A stretch of DNA of 39,553 bases from Lachnospiraceae bacterium UBA7589. Its GTDB lineage: Bacteria; Bacillota; Clostridia; Lachnospirales; Lachnospiraceae. Under the pieces are notes generated by a model that was not told the DNA's origin, made no database searches, and saw only the letters and a list, made by a program, of their open reading frames with translations. The position numbers and the translations under genes were made by a program. Location of the stretch: positions 52,475 through 92,027 of the forward strand of contig DLKL01000018.1 of NCBI GenBank assembly GCA_002476495.1, in the 5' to 3' direction. Shown one piece after another: positions 23,365-31,855 of this stretch. Positions within the stretch are counted from its first letter, which is position 1. Each line of letters starts with the position of its first letter.

Positions 23365-24243
23365 TTACAAAATTTCCCCTATATTATCCCAGTTAAAATC
23401 CTCTATGTATATATACTCCATCTTTCCTGACACCTCCTTAGTGGTTCTTACCTCAAGAATCCTTTTGAAATATTCCATCTTTTTTACCGACTCATTATCC
23501 TTGAGACAGGGTACAATAATTCTGTCAAATAGCGAAAAAATATTCCAGTCTCCCAACACGCCCTGCCCCACATCAAATACAATGCAATTCAATTTTCGTC
23601 TGTTTTTCAGCTCCCTTATAAACCATTCCATATTATCTTTACTTATATTTGCACCATCTTGATATGTGTCTGCAAGATACATATAACCTGCTCCTCTCTC
23701 ATTCAGGGAAAGGTTATCCACATATTCAAATAAGCTTATATCCTGTACAGATAAATAGTAAGCTATCTCCTCCTTCCAATCATAATCTCCAAAAGGAAGA
23801 TACTCTTCCATCCCAAAATAGATACTGTCTCCTATATACCACACCAGATTTTTTGCCAGGGTAGTTTTTCCACATCTTCCCAGAGGGGAAAATACGCATA
23901 TAATTTTTGAATTACCATATCTTTTTTTTGCGTTATTTCCGGCAAATCTAAGTATCTGTTCTGTTACACCGTCTATATGCTGATACTTATAAACATATCC
24001 CATTCTGTTACAGATGTCCTTATCCTCCCCCATATAAAGCAGAGGACACTCAATACCGGTGCAATCCATATCCATTCCTGCCAGAATCATATCAAGGCTG
24101 TAATACTCCATAGCCTTTAACAGGCTGTCCTTATCCGTATATCCACATACCCATATATCTTTGTCTTCCTTTTCATTTATGTAAGATATTAATTTCCATA
24201 AATAACCTGAATCCCTGTCATAAATTGCAACCCTATATCCCAA
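23365..24243 (-). CDS. TadZ/CpaE-like protein with degenerate Walker A
   Basis: A 292-residue protein. Residues ~1-105 look like a receiver-type domain (YRVAIYDRDSGYL, then the D-x-M-D-C segment and a late YKYQHIDGV), as in CpaE/TadZ proteins. The C-terminal part is a ParA/MinD-like fold: CVFSPLGRCGKTTLAKNL (116-133), a long middle region, then NCIVFDVGQG and DRIIVPCLKDNESVKK. Against the MinD pattern xGKGGxGKTT, the signature Lys is replaced by Leu (121) while the GKTT part is kept, so normal ATP-driven dimerisation may be lost. TadZ-type proteins place the Tad machine in the cell, often at the pole. The 5' end overlaps the prepilin peptidase gene by 11 bases. Confidence 0.8.
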   Translation of the reverse strand: MGYRVAIYDRDSGYLWKLISYINEKEDKDIWVCGYTDKDSLLKAMEYYSLDMILAGMDMDCTGIECPLLYMGEDKDICNRMGYVYKYQHIDGVTEQILRFAGNNAKKRYGNSKIICVFSPLGRCGKTTLAKNLVWYIGDSIYFGMEEYLPFGDYDWKEEIAYYLSVQDISLFEYVDNLSLNERGAGYMYLADTYQDGANISKDNMEWFIRELKNRRKLNCIVFDVGQGVLGDWNIFSLFDRIIVPCLKDNESVKKMEYFKRILEVRTTKEVSGKMEYIYIEDFNWDNIGEIL

Positions 24244-24742
24244 TAATCATTCCCCCAGTCCAATATGCAAGCACACCTATTAATATAAATACAGAAAAAT
24301 GAGCTGTCGTAAGGTGAAGCTCCGGTTTGCCAATTCTAATTGACTTAGCAAGCGAATAAAGTATTAATGCCAGACCGTATACTGCAGCAGCAATCATGGA
24401 AAATGCAATAACAAAAACAACCTTGGAAAAAATCAATGAACCTATAAATGAAAAAAGCTTAATATCTCCCGAACCGAGAATGTTAAAGATAAAAAAAACA
24501 AAAAGAGCCAGAATGGGAATCAGTACCCATATTATACTACTCACCATTCCTCTTATACCTCCTGTAACAGAACTGTATAATATACCGATTATCCATCCGG
24601 CATAATTAAGACGGTTAGGAATCCTGAAGGTTTTGAAGTCGCAACAGACTGCTATGGCGAGTATAAAAAATATTATAAAAAAGACTATATATGCTTCCTC
24701 CTTTCCCAAAGCATAATCTCTCTGTGGAAACGAATATAACAC
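24233..24742 (-). CDS. Prepilin peptidase, A24 family
   Basis: A 169-residue membrane aspartyl protease that removes the basic leader from the pilins of this locus. The two catalytic Asp residues are D35 (CCDFKTFRIPNRLN) and D93 in GSGD (90-93), the family's GxGD motif. About five hydrophobic segments are visible. No N-methylation domain is present, as usual for Tad-type peptidases (TadV/CpaA). It is the first gene of the Tad unit. The GTG start at 24742 has GAAGG seven bases upstream. The preceding 60-base gap contains a weak TTGCAA (17 bases) TAGGCT pair, the only promoter-like element seen for the operon; read-through from the DHH gene is possible. Confidence 0.9.
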   Translation of the reverse strand: MLYSFPQRDYALGKEEAYIVFFIIFFILAIAVCCDFKTFRIPNRLNYAGWIIGILYSSVTGGIRGMVSSIIWVLIPILALFVFFIFNILGSGDIKLFSFIGSLIFSKVVFVIAFSMIAAAVYGLALILYSLAKSIRIGKPELHLTTAHFSVFILIGVLAYWTGGMIIGI

Positions 24743-24802
24743 ATATAGTCCTTCTATGTAAAGCCTAAAAAAATATACTTAATGTTGCAAAAAAGAAACT
24801 CT

Positions 24803-25720
24803 CTATTCCTTGTAATTAACTATTTCATCAATAAGTTTTGGCAGCTTCTCGTCCATATCCTCGTCGGAGAACTGGCAGGTTCCAACCTTCCTGTGACCGC
24901 CTCCACCATACTTAAGCATAAGACTGCCTACATCTACCTTAGAGGTTTTGTTGATAATGCTATAGCCTACAGCCGCAGAACAGCCGTGACCTCCCTTTCC
25001 GTTGACAATCCATACCGATATGTTCTGCTCCGGATAGAGACTGTATATCATAAATCTGTTTCCTGTATAAATGGGATCCACACCACGCAAGTCACTGATA
25101 ATAACATCCTTCTCAACTCTGGTGTGTGCCTTTACCATGTCCTTGAATTTCTCTGTCTGCTCATTGTATACCTCTATACGTTCCTGTACATCAGGAAGAG
25201 CCAATATCTCCTTTGTTGTCATGGTTCTGCAGGCATCAATAAGCTCTTCCATAAGCTTATAATTCGGGATGGTAAAATTCCTCCATCTTCCAAGGCCGGT
25301 TCTGGGATCCATAAGAAATCCAATAAGAATCCACCCGGTAGGATTAAGTATCTCATCTACTGTAAGATTACCCGAATCCACCTTATCAACGGCCTCCATC
25401 ATGTCATCGAATTGAGGAAATCTCTCTTTCCCACCATAATAATCATATATTATTCTTGCACATGAAGGGGTAATTCTGCTTTCTCCCTTATACCTGCCCT
25501 CCAGTTGAAGTCTTTCATGCTCGCTGGAATGATGGTCAAACCAAAGCCCACAGCCCTCTACGAAGGGTACATTTGCAAGGCAGTCATTTTCATTTACAGG
25601 TACAAGCCCATCCTGCAAATCCTTAGGATGTGCAAATGTCCATGAGTCTATTATCCCTGCCTCCTTAAGAAGTGCACCGCATGCCAGGCCATCAAAATCT
25701 GAACGTGTAACTAATCTCAT
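24803..25720 (-). CDS. DHH/DHHA1 family phosphoesterase
   Basis: A 305-residue cytoplasmic metal-dependent phosphoesterase of the DHH superfamily. The N-terminal metal site reads RSDFDGLACGALL (D8, D10), the DHH motif appears as LWFDHHSSE, and the DHHA1 domain ends with LMLKYGGGGHRKVGTCQF, all typical. Relatives act on nano-RNA, pAp or cyclic dinucleotide linear products, or are labelled exopolyphosphatase-like; the substrate cannot be read from sequence. ATG 25720 follows AAAGGGG. It is divergent from spmB, and its stop lies 60 bases before the Tad operon. A link with cyclic dinucleotide turnover would be interesting beside a pilus locus but is not shown. Confidence 0.88.
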   Translation of the reverse strand: MRLVTRSDFDGLACGALLKEAGIIDSWTFAHPKDLQDGLVPVNENDCLANVPFVEGCGLWFDHHSSEHERLQLEGRYKGESRITPSCARIIYDYYGGKERFPQFDDMMEAVDKVDSGNLTVDEILNPTGWILIGFLMDPRTGLGRWRNFTIPNYKLMEELIDACRTMTTKEILALPDVQERIEVYNEQTEKFKDMVKAHTRVEKDVIISDLRGVDPIYTGNRFMIYSLYPEQNISVWIVNGKGGHGCSAAVGYSIINKTSKVDVGSLMLKYGGGGHRKVGTCQFSDEDMDEKLPKLIDEIVNYKE

Positions 25721-25764
25721 TTCTATTCCCCTTTACATATTTCTTAATAGCTGAACATATCTAT

Positions 25765-25793
25765 ATAGTATATTATTTTCATAGCATTTTCAA
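25765..25793 (-). promoter_or_regulatory. Probable promoter of the DHH phosphoesterase gene
   Basis: On the minus strand TTGAAA (plus 25788-25793) is followed after 17 bases by TACTAT (25765-25770), or after 15 bases by the better box TATACT (25767-25772). The two readings cannot be told apart here. It lies in the 85-base gap shared with spmB. Confidence 0.4.
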
Positions 25794-25805
25794 GGAAATA
25801 TTATT

Positions 25806-26330
25806 ATGTCTTTTTTACTTGTGTTATCCAAATATGCCATTCCTGTAGTAATAGGCTATATTGTTATGTACGGCCTTGTAAAAAGGGTTTCTGTATATGA
25901 TGCTTTTCTTACGGGAGTTAAGGATGGCTTCAAAATTGTAATTGATATTGCCCCCACATTAATCGGTCTTTTCATTGCCATAGGAATTTTCCGGAGTTCC
26001 GGTCTCCTTACTTTGTTTTGCCGTCTTTTTTCACCTGTAACAAGCCTTCTCCACATTCCTGCCGAGCTCCTTCCTGTTGCCCTTGTCCGTATGTTTTCCT
26101 CCTCTGCAGCCACAGGTATGACCATAGATATATTCAAAACCTATGGTGCTGACTCACTTTTGGGAAACACTGTTTCAATTATGATGAGCAGCACCGAAAC
26201 CATATTTTATACCATGTCTGTGTATTTTCTGGCTGTAGGAGTCGCAAAAACCAGATGGACTCTCCCTGCTGCCCTGATTTGCACCTTCTTTGGCTTATGG
26301 ATCAGCATTGTGATAGGTGCATATATGTGA
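25806..26330 (+). CDS. spmB: Spore maturation protein SpmB-like (Gate domain)
   Basis: A 174-residue membrane protein with about five hydrophobic segments and a nucleoside-recognition (Gate) domain. The stretch GFKIVIDIAPTLIGLFIAIGIFRSSG and the following VRMFSSSAATGMTIDIFKTYGADSLLGNTVSIMMSSTETIFYT are characteristic of SpmB, which in endospore formers helps core dehydration. ATG 25806 follows AAGGAA by eight bases. SpmA, its usual neighbour, is not in this window, so spmB stands alone here. Its presence suggests sporulation ancestry but does not prove that this organism sporulates. Confidence 0.9.
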   Translation: MSFLLVLSKYAIPVVIGYIVMYGLVKRVSVYDAFLTGVKDGFKIVIDIAPTLIGLFIAIGIFRSSGLLTLFCRLFSPVTSLLHIPAELLPVALVRMFSSSAATGMTIDIFKTYGADSLLGNTVSIMMSSTETIFYTMSVYFLAVGVAKTRWTLPAALICTFFGLWISIVIGAYM

Positions 26331-26347
26331 CACAGCATACCTGTTTT

Positions 26348-27748
26348 CTACTGAATTTCCTCAAGGCGTACATTTCTAATCTGAATTTCCGCAACAGACC
26401 CCTTATTACCCATGTTAAATTCCAGCCGTCCGTTGTTATCATCCTTTTCAGTCATTTCAAATTCATAGGTATAGGTCTGCCAGTCTGTTGAAAGAGTAAG
26501 GGTAGTATCTGCAAGATACCGTATCCATCCTGCTGTAGGTGCCGATACACATACTATCATTTCTCTTTCCTCAGCAGCACATGCGTCAAAGCTGAGCTTA
26601 TATTTCTTACCTTTATACATAGGTAAATCCGGCTGCACAAGCTGTACTGAATAATCCACAGTGCCTTCCTTTTCAGAGGATATTATCATGGTTTTATCCT
26701 CTATCCTTGCCTGTCCTTCACCACCCTCAAATAGGAGGAAATACCAGTTATCCTCATCATCTAAGGCTTCATTGTCAGAAAAATCTCCGTTGTAAATCAG
26801 ATTTCCATCCTCTAAAGGCTCCCTGAAAGCCTTTTCCGGCTTTTTAACATTTATATCATACTCATCCTTCTGATAAACCCTGACATAGTCGATTTCAAAT
26901 TCCGCATTTTCAAAATCCGTAGTACTGTCAGGATTGCCGGGCCATGTACCACCTACCGCAAGATTCAGCTGTACAAAAAAGGTCTGGTTAAATGGCGCCG
27001 GATATGCCTTTTCCTCCTGACCGGACTCAGCAGTAAACCAGTCATTTACCGTTAAATACAGATTATCGTCCACATACCAGCGCATTTCTCCAGGCTCCCA
27101 CTCTACCGAAAATACATGGAATTCATTTGAATATCCATCATTATCGATAACGTAGGTTCCCTGCTGCTCTGCATGGGGAGCACCATAATGCACTGTTCCA
27201 TATGCCACCCCTGTATCACTGCCAAGTACTTCCATAATATCAATTTCTCCACATTTTGGCCACTGACCGTAGAAGCTTTCATCTGTAGGCATCATCCATA
27301 TTGCCGGCCACAGACCCTGTCCCTTTGGAACCTTCGCTCTTACGACTACCTTTCCATACATAAAATCCTTCTTGTTCTGGGTCTGAACCTTTCCCGATGT
27401 GTAATAATCATTCCCGCTTTCATCAACTGTTTTTACAGCCTTCAATACCAGACTTCCATCTCTTACAAAAATATTATCATCCGAATTGGTATATTCCTGA
27501 AGCTCACTGTTAGTCCAGCCCGGCTGCCTGAGTTCTTTATTCCATATGTCCTCATTTAAAGAATCTCCGTTAAATTCATCATTCCAGAGAAGGTTATAGC
27601 CATCTATGGAAGGCACCTCCGATTGCTCCACCTGATTTTTCATTTCCTTCTTATCGTCCTTTTCCTCTTTTTTTCCACAGGCCATCATATTCAGCGCAAG
27701 AACGGATGTAACGCACACAAGGCCTATTCTTTTTAAGCTTTTTTTCAT
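26348..27748 (-). CDS. GH16 endo-beta-glucanase lipoprotein with CBM4/9 domain
   Basis: A 466-residue lipoprotein that probably cuts beta-1,3 (or mixed-linkage) glucans outside the cell. I choose ATG 27748: AAGGGG lies seven bases upstream, and the product then opens with a basic signal peptide and the lipobox NMMAC (Cys 24). An 11-residue extension from an upstream start would spoil the signal. A charged linker precedes the GH16 domain (~50-300), whose motif EIDIME places nucleophile and acid/base at Glu 168 and Glu 173 with Asp 170 between; PAIWMMP, GTVHYG and the FHVFSVEWEP segment support the laminarinase branch. Residues ~310-466 are a CBM4/9-like module. It is divergent from an AraC regulator; no sugar transporter adjoins it. 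Confidence 0.93.
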   Translation of the reverse strand: MKKSLKRIGLVCVTSVLALNMMACGKKEEKDDKKEMKNQVEQSEVPSIDGYNLLWNDEFNGDSLNEDIWNKELRQPGWTNSELQEYTNSDDNIFVRDGSLVLKAVKTVDESGNDYYTSGKVQTQNKKDFMYGKVVVRAKVPKGQGLWPAIWMMPTDESFYGQWPKCGEIDIMEVLGSDTGVAYGTVHYGAPHAEQQGTYVIDNDGYSNEFHVFSVEWEPGEMRWYVDDNLYLTVNDWFTAESGQEEKAYPAPFNQTFFVQLNLAVGGTWPGNPDSTTDFENAEFEIDYVRVYQKDEYDINVKKPEKAFREPLEDGNLIYNGDFSDNEALDDEDNWYFLLFEGGEGQARIEDKTMIISSEKEGTVDYSVQLVQPDLPMYKGKKYKLSFDACAAEEREMIVCVSAPTAGWIRYLADTTLTLSTDWQTYTYEFEMTEKDDNNGRLEFNMGNKGSVAEIQIRNVRLEEIQ

Positions 27749-27781
27749 TGATAATCCCCTTTCTTCAATTGCATTGCACAA

Positions 27782-27895
27782 CTATATCCAAAGCTATTAT
27801 ATACATAACATTTATTTTGCCGTGATTATATTGCTTTTTTGCTTTTTTTATGGTAATTTTGACTATATATACCACCAGGGGGGGAATATAATATT
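27782..27895. promoter_or_regulatory. Divergent control region between GH16 gene and AraC regulator
   Basis: For the GH16 gene two perfect minus-strand TATAAT boxes are seen (plus ATTATA at 27796-27801 and 27825-27830), neither with a recognisable -35 at the right distance, as expected of an activator-dependent promoter. A/T-rich runs and a CCACCAGGGGGGG stretch (27872-27884) follow; its G run also serves as the regulator's ribosome binding site. No promoter for the regulator could be placed with confidence. Confidence 0.45.
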
Positions 27896-28657
27896 ATGTT
27901 AAATAAGGAATATGTTTATAAAGAATATCTGCGCAAGGAAGAAAATATACTCCGGGCTCCTTATAATCCTGAGCTGGAATTTTACTCCGTTATAAGGTCA
28001 GGGAATATTGCCAAAACCAGGGAATTATGTAAGGAAAGTTTTTCTCGCAAAGCAGGTCTTGGCACTTTATCAAAAAATTTTCTGCAAAACCTGAAATATC
28101 ATTTTGCTATTACCGCTGCACTTATTGCCAGATATTGCATTGAGGGCGGTATGGATGTTTCCACCTCCTATGGCTTAAGCGACTTTTATATCCAGAAGGT
28201 GGATGAAGCTGCCACCATAGAGCTGATAGACCGGTACCATTCCCGGCTCTGCCTTGATTACGCAAAAAGAATGCAGCAGCTATACAGACAGAAAATTTGT
28301 TCAATCCATATAATTAAATGTATCGAATATATTCAGGATAACCTGCATAAAAAAATAACCACATCTGCCTTATCAGAAATGGTTAATTTAAGTCCCTCTT
28401 ATTTATCCCGTCTATTTAAAAAAGAAACCGGCTCAAGCATAAGCGAATACATAAGAAATACCAAAATAGAAGCCGCTAAAAACATGCTTATATATTCTGA
28501 ATTTACCCCATCCCAGATTGCATCCATACTGGCATTTCCGGATCAGAGCTATTTTACTGAGGTATTCCACAAATATACAGGCATGACTCCCAAAAAATAC
28601 AAGTCCGTAAATTTAAGAGCCATGTCTCTCAGAGAGAAGAATCTAAGATCCGATTAG
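27896..28657 (+). CDS. AraC-family transcriptional regulator
   Basis: A 253-residue DNA-binding protein. The C-terminal ~100 residues (about 143-240) form two helix-turn-helix units: TTSALSEMVNLSPSYLSRLFKKETG then TPSQIASILAFPDQSYFTEVFHKYTGMTPKKYK, the AraC signature. The N-terminal ~135 residues are mostly helical, without an obvious cupin sugar-binding barrel, as in many Clostridial family members. Its effector is unknown. ATG 27896 follows a GGGGGGG run by 11-12 bases. It is transcribed away from the GH16 glucanase across a 114-base shared region, and activation of that gene is the natural inference. Confidence 0.92.
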   Translation: MLNKEYVYKEYLRKEENILRAPYNPELEFYSVIRSGNIAKTRELCKESFSRKAGLGTLSKNFLQNLKYHFAITAALIARYCIEGGMDVSTSYGLSDFYIQKVDEAATIELIDRYHSRLCLDYAKRMQQLYRQKICSIHIIKCIEYIQDNLHKKITTSALSEMVNLSPSYLSRLFKKETGSSISEYIRNTKIEAAKNMLIYSEFTPSQIASILAFPDQSYFTEVFHKYTGMTPKKYKSVNLRAMSLREKNLRSD

Positions 28658-28680
28658 TGAAATAACTGCTGAAATGAGTA

Positions 28681-29667
28681 CTATATATCTCTGAAGTTCT
28701 TTCCCTGACTTGCATTTTCCTCCCGCATTCTCCTGTGAAGGGTATTAAGTACCAGCTTTTTATTGGTCGACCACAATGGAGCGATAAGGTGGGCTTTGTT
28801 CCCATCACCGGTCAGCCGATGAATAATTATCCCCGGATTTATGCCTTGTAATGCTTCAATAAGTAAATCAATATATTCATTCATTTCCATAACAAAGAAA
28901 TTTCCCCTGCTATAATCATATGCAAGATCTGTTCCCTCAAGCACATGAAGAAGCTGTAATTTCATTCCCATAGGCAGGATTTTCTTTTTTCTTTCCTCAT
29001 CATATAAGCCCCTTTGGACATAGTATATACTCTCAAGTATTTCTTCTCTTGTTTCTCCGGGCAGCCCGATAATTATATGGGTAATGAAGCAAATGCCTGC
29101 CCTGTCAAGATTAATTACTGCCCTCTCGTAAACCTCAAGGGGATACATCCTTCTTATATACTTTTCTGTCTTTTCATGAATAGTCTGAAGCCCCAGCTCA
29201 ATCCATACAAACTTGGTTCCTTTGTCCTCCTTTGAATAAATATCCTGTATTTCCTTAAGAAGCCTGAGCACATCTGAGCCAAGACAGTCCGGTCTTGTTG
29301 CAATAGATATCCCTGCCACCGACTCACATTCCAAAGCTTCAGTCCATATTTTTTTCAGATAATTTATATCGCCATAGGTATTAGTAAAGGCCTGGAAATA
29401 AATTACAAATTTATTTCCAACGGACTTATTGAATCTGGAAAGTCCTGCCTTAATCTGCAGCTCAACATTTTTTTCACGGACGGCAAAATCACCGCTTCCA
29501 CCGGTGCTGCAAAATATACACCCCCCATATCCAAGGTTTCCATCCCTGTTAGGGCAGGAAAGTCCTGCATCCACTGCAATTTTGTATACCTTCTGTCCAT
29601 ATCTGTTCTTAAAATATGCATCCAGGGAATAATATGGTTTCCCATGCCAGTCAGTCGTTTTTTTCAT
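28681..29667 (-). CDS. YtqA-like radical SAM protein (TIGR01212 type)
   Basis: A 328-residue radical S-adenosylmethionine protein. The cluster-binding cysteines are arranged as LSCPNRDGNLGYGGCIFCS, a Cys-x14-Cys-x2-Cys spacing unlike the usual CxxxCxxC but typical of the YtqA/TIGR01212 family. The segments SIATRPDCLGSDVL, WIELGLQTIHEKT and HIIIGLPGETREE are further radical SAM features. Its substrate is not settled; a tRNA or other RNA modification role is often suspected. I choose ATG 29667 (MKKTTDWHGKPYY); an upstream in-frame GTG at 29682 has no ribosome binding site, while GGTGG sits 11 bases before the ATG. It follows trmL by eight bases. Confidence 0.88.
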   Translation of the reverse strand: MKKTTDWHGKPYYSLDAYFKNRYGQKVYKIAVDAGLSCPNRDGNLGYGGCIFCSTGGSGDFAVREKNVELQIKAGLSRFNKSVGNKFVIYFQAFTNTYGDINYLKKIWTEALECESVAGISIATRPDCLGSDVLRLLKEIQDIYSKEDKGTKFVWIELGLQTIHEKTEKYIRRMYPLEVYERAVINLDRAGICFITHIIIGLPGETREEILESIYYVQRGLYDEERKKKILPMGMKLQLLHVLEGTDLAYDYSRGNFFVMEMNEYIDLLIEALQGINPGIIIHRLTGDGNKAHLIAPLWSTNKKLVLNTLHRRMREENASQGKNFRDI

Positions 29668-29675
29668 AATTATGG

Positions 29676-30167
29676 CTACCACCGGTATCTGTGTAGCTGA
29701 CCCTCCTTCTCAAGCCCCGGAAATCCCTGCTGTCTTAAAGCTTCATATAGCACAATTGCCACAGAATTAGAAAGGTTAAGGGACCTCTCATGGGGCATCA
29801 TAGGTATTCTGACACAGGTATCCCTGTTTTTCAGGAGAAGCTCCTCCGGTATCCCGGCACTTTCCTTACCAAACATAATGTATGCATCATTTTCATAGCT
29901 TACATCTGTGTATCTTTGTCTTGATTTTGTTGTGGCCATATATATTTTAGCCCCGGGATTTTTATATAAAAAATCTTCAAAATCCTCGTATATGGTAACA
30001 TCAAGCTTTGGCCAGTAATCAAGACCTGCTCTCTTTAACATTTTGTCATTTATTTTAAAGCCCAAGGGCTCTATTAAATGAAGACGGGCACCCGCTGCTA
30101 CGCAGGTGCGCCCAATATTTCCCGTATTAGCCGGCATCTCCGGCTCTAACAATACTATGTTAAGCAT
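29676..30167 (-). CDS. trmL: tRNA (cytidine/uridine-34 2'-O)-methyltransferase TrmL
   Basis: A 163-residue SPOUT-fold enzyme that methylates the wobble-base ribose in certain Leu tRNAs, using S-adenosylmethionine. The motifs PEMPANTGNIGRTCVAAG at residue ~10, YIMFGKESAGIPEELL in the middle and RIPMMPHERSLNLSNSVAIVLYEALRQ near the end are the three SPOUT motifs, including the knot. Length fits TrmL exactly (single domain, no N-terminal extension as in TrmH). It lies between an aminotransferase and the radical SAM gene, with short gaps, so the genes probably form one transcript. Confidence 0.94.
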   Translation of the reverse strand: MLNIVLLEPEMPANTGNIGRTCVAAGARLHLIEPLGFKINDKMLKRAGLDYWPKLDVTIYEDFEDFLYKNPGAKIYMATTKSRQRYTDVSYENDAYIMFGKESAGIPEELLLKNRDTCVRIPMMPHERSLNLSNSVAIVLYEALRQQGFPGLEKEGQLHRYRW

Positions 30168-30170
30168 CTT

Positions 30171-31337
30171 CTATCCTCTTAATCTTGTAATGAAATCTCC
30201 CAGTCTTCTCATTGCTTCCTTAAGCTCATCCAGGGAATACGCATAGGAAATTCTTATAAATCCTTCACCACAATCTCCGAAGGCAGAACCCGGAACAACT
30301 GCCAGCTCCTCCTCCTTAAGCAGTCTTGTGGCAAAATCGTCGCTTGTAAGACCGAATTCCTTTATACAAGGGAACATATAAAATGCTCCAAGTGGTTCAA
30401 AGCATGGAAGCTTCATTTCCTCAAAGGTTCGCATGAGAAAATGTCTCCTCTGATCATAGGATACCTTCATTCGCTCGATATCCTTATCTCCTTCTCTTAT
30501 AGCACTTATTGCTGCATACTGGCTTGTAGTAGGAGCACACATTATGGCAAACTGATGAATTTTTGTCATCTGCTCTGCTATAAGCTGTGGGGCCAGAGCA
30601 TATCCGAGTCTCCAGCCTGTCATGGCATACGCTTTGGAAAAACCATTGATAACTATGGTTCTTTCTTTCATTCCGGGAAGTGCTGCAATAGAAAAATGTC
30701 CTGCATCACCATATGTAAGTTCTGAATATATCTCATCGGATATAACTATTATATCCTTCTCCTGACAAATCTTTGCTATAGGAATAAGGTCCTCCTTTGT
30801 CATAATAGCCCCGGTAGGATTACCCGGAAAAGCAAGAATAAGTACCTTTGTCCTGTCGGTAACAGAATCAAGGAGCTCCTGTGGTGTAAGTCTGAACTGA
30901 TTTTCATTTTTGAGAGCAATAGTCACAGGCACACCACCTGCCAATTCAACACATGGGAGATATGATACATAGCATGGCTCCGGAATGATAACTTCATCTC
31001 CCGGATCCAACATGGCACGCAACGCAAGATCTATACCTTCACTGCCGCCTACTGTAATCAAGGCTTCATGTCTGTAATCGTAATCCACCTGATATTTTCT
31101 TTTGTACATCTTACATATTTCTTCCCTTAGCTCCAAAAGTCCGGAGTTCGAGGTATAAAATGTACGCCCCTTTTCCAGAGAATAAATACCTTCCTCCCTG
31201 ATATGCCACGGTGTATCAAAATCAGGCTCTCCCACACCCAGAGAAATGGCATGGGGCATCTCACTTACTATATCAAAAAATTTTCTTATTCCTGATGGTT
31301 TTATTTGAACTACTGTTTTAGATAATGGATTTCTCAT
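30171..31337 (-). CDS. PLP-dependent aminotransferase, class I/II (aspartate aminotransferase fold)
   Basis: A 388-residue fold-type I aminotransferase. SGIRKFFDIVSEMPHAISLGVGEPDFDTP opens the protein, TVGGSEGIDLALRAML is the PLP phosphate loop, FPGNPTGAIMTKEDL and VISDEIYSELTYG are the cofactor-binding motifs, and NGFSKAYAMTGWRLGY carries the PLP lysine. RISYAYS near the C-terminus contains the substrate carboxylate Arg. The amino acid substrate is not evident; close relatives act on aspartate, aromatic or branched-chain amino acids. Its ATG shares one base with the stop of the Lrp-type regulator before it (TAATG), so the two are tightly coupled. Confidence 0.92.
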   Translation of the reverse strand: MRNPLSKTVVQIKPSGIRKFFDIVSEMPHAISLGVGEPDFDTPWHIREEGIYSLEKGRTFYTSNSGLLELREEICKMYKRKYQVDYDYRHEALITVGGSEGIDLALRAMLDPGDEVIIPEPCYVSYLPCVELAGGVPVTIALKNENQFRLTPQELLDSVTDRTKVLILAFPGNPTGAIMTKEDLIPIAKICQEKDIIVISDEIYSELTYGDAGHFSIAALPGMKERTIVINGFSKAYAMTGWRLGYALAPQLIAEQMTKIHQFAIMCAPTTSQYAAISAIREGDKDIERMKVSYDQRRHFLMRTFEEMKLPCFEPLGAFYMFPCIKEFGLTSDDFATRLLKEEELAVVPGSAFGDCGEGFIRISYAYSLDELKEAMRRLGDFITRLRG

Positions 31338-31819
31338 TATGGTATAATCGCCAACCTTTCATCCTGTTTTGTCACATCGAATTTTATTCCGTGGTCCTTG
31401 TACTTTTTAAGTACAAAATGTGTTGAAGTACTTATAACCGTTTCCATAACTGCCAGCTTTTCAGATACAAATCTTGACACCTCTTTGAGGGTCTTCCCCT
31501 GAATTATGACTGTAAAATCAAAGGCACCGGCCATAAGATAAACGGCATTGACTTCCTCATAATTATAAATTCTTTCTGCAATTTTATCGAAGCCCTGGCC
31601 TCTTTGAGGTGTAACCTTTACCTCAATAAGCGCAGTAACCTTTTCTTCTGACACCTTATCCCAGTCTATCATTGTGTGGTATCCGCAAATTATTTTTTTA
31701 TCCTCCATGGCCTTTATATCACTGGCCACCGCGGCCTCATCCATGCCAAGCATGCCGGCTATATCCTTAACAGTAAGTCTGCTGTCATTTTCCAAGAGCT
31801 TCAAAATGTCGTTAATCAT
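31337..31819 (-). CDS. Lrp/AsnC-family transcriptional regulator
   Basis: A 160-residue regulator. The N-terminal ~55 residues form a winged helix-turn-helix (LTVKDIAGMLGMDEAAVASDIKAMEDKKIICGY) and the rest an alpha-beta RAM domain that binds small effectors, usually amino acids (VYLMAGAFDFTVIIQG is the diagnostic core). It is a single-domain Lrp-type protein of slightly long length. ATG 31819 follows AAGAGG by eight bases. It shares one base with the aminotransferase gene, so an amino acid handled by that enzyme is a plausible effector. It probably regulates its own operon. Confidence 0.92.
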   Translation of the reverse strand: MINDILKLLENDSRLTVKDIAGMLGMDEAAVASDIKAMEDKKIICGYHTMIDWDKVSEEKVTALIEVKVTPQRGQGFDKIAERIYNYEEVNAVYLMAGAFDFTVIIQGKTLKEVSRFVSEKLAVMETVISTSTHFVLKKYKDHGIKFDVTKQDERLAIIP

Positions 31820-31855
31820 GACTAATACCTCTTTTCTTTTAATTTTTTAAATATT

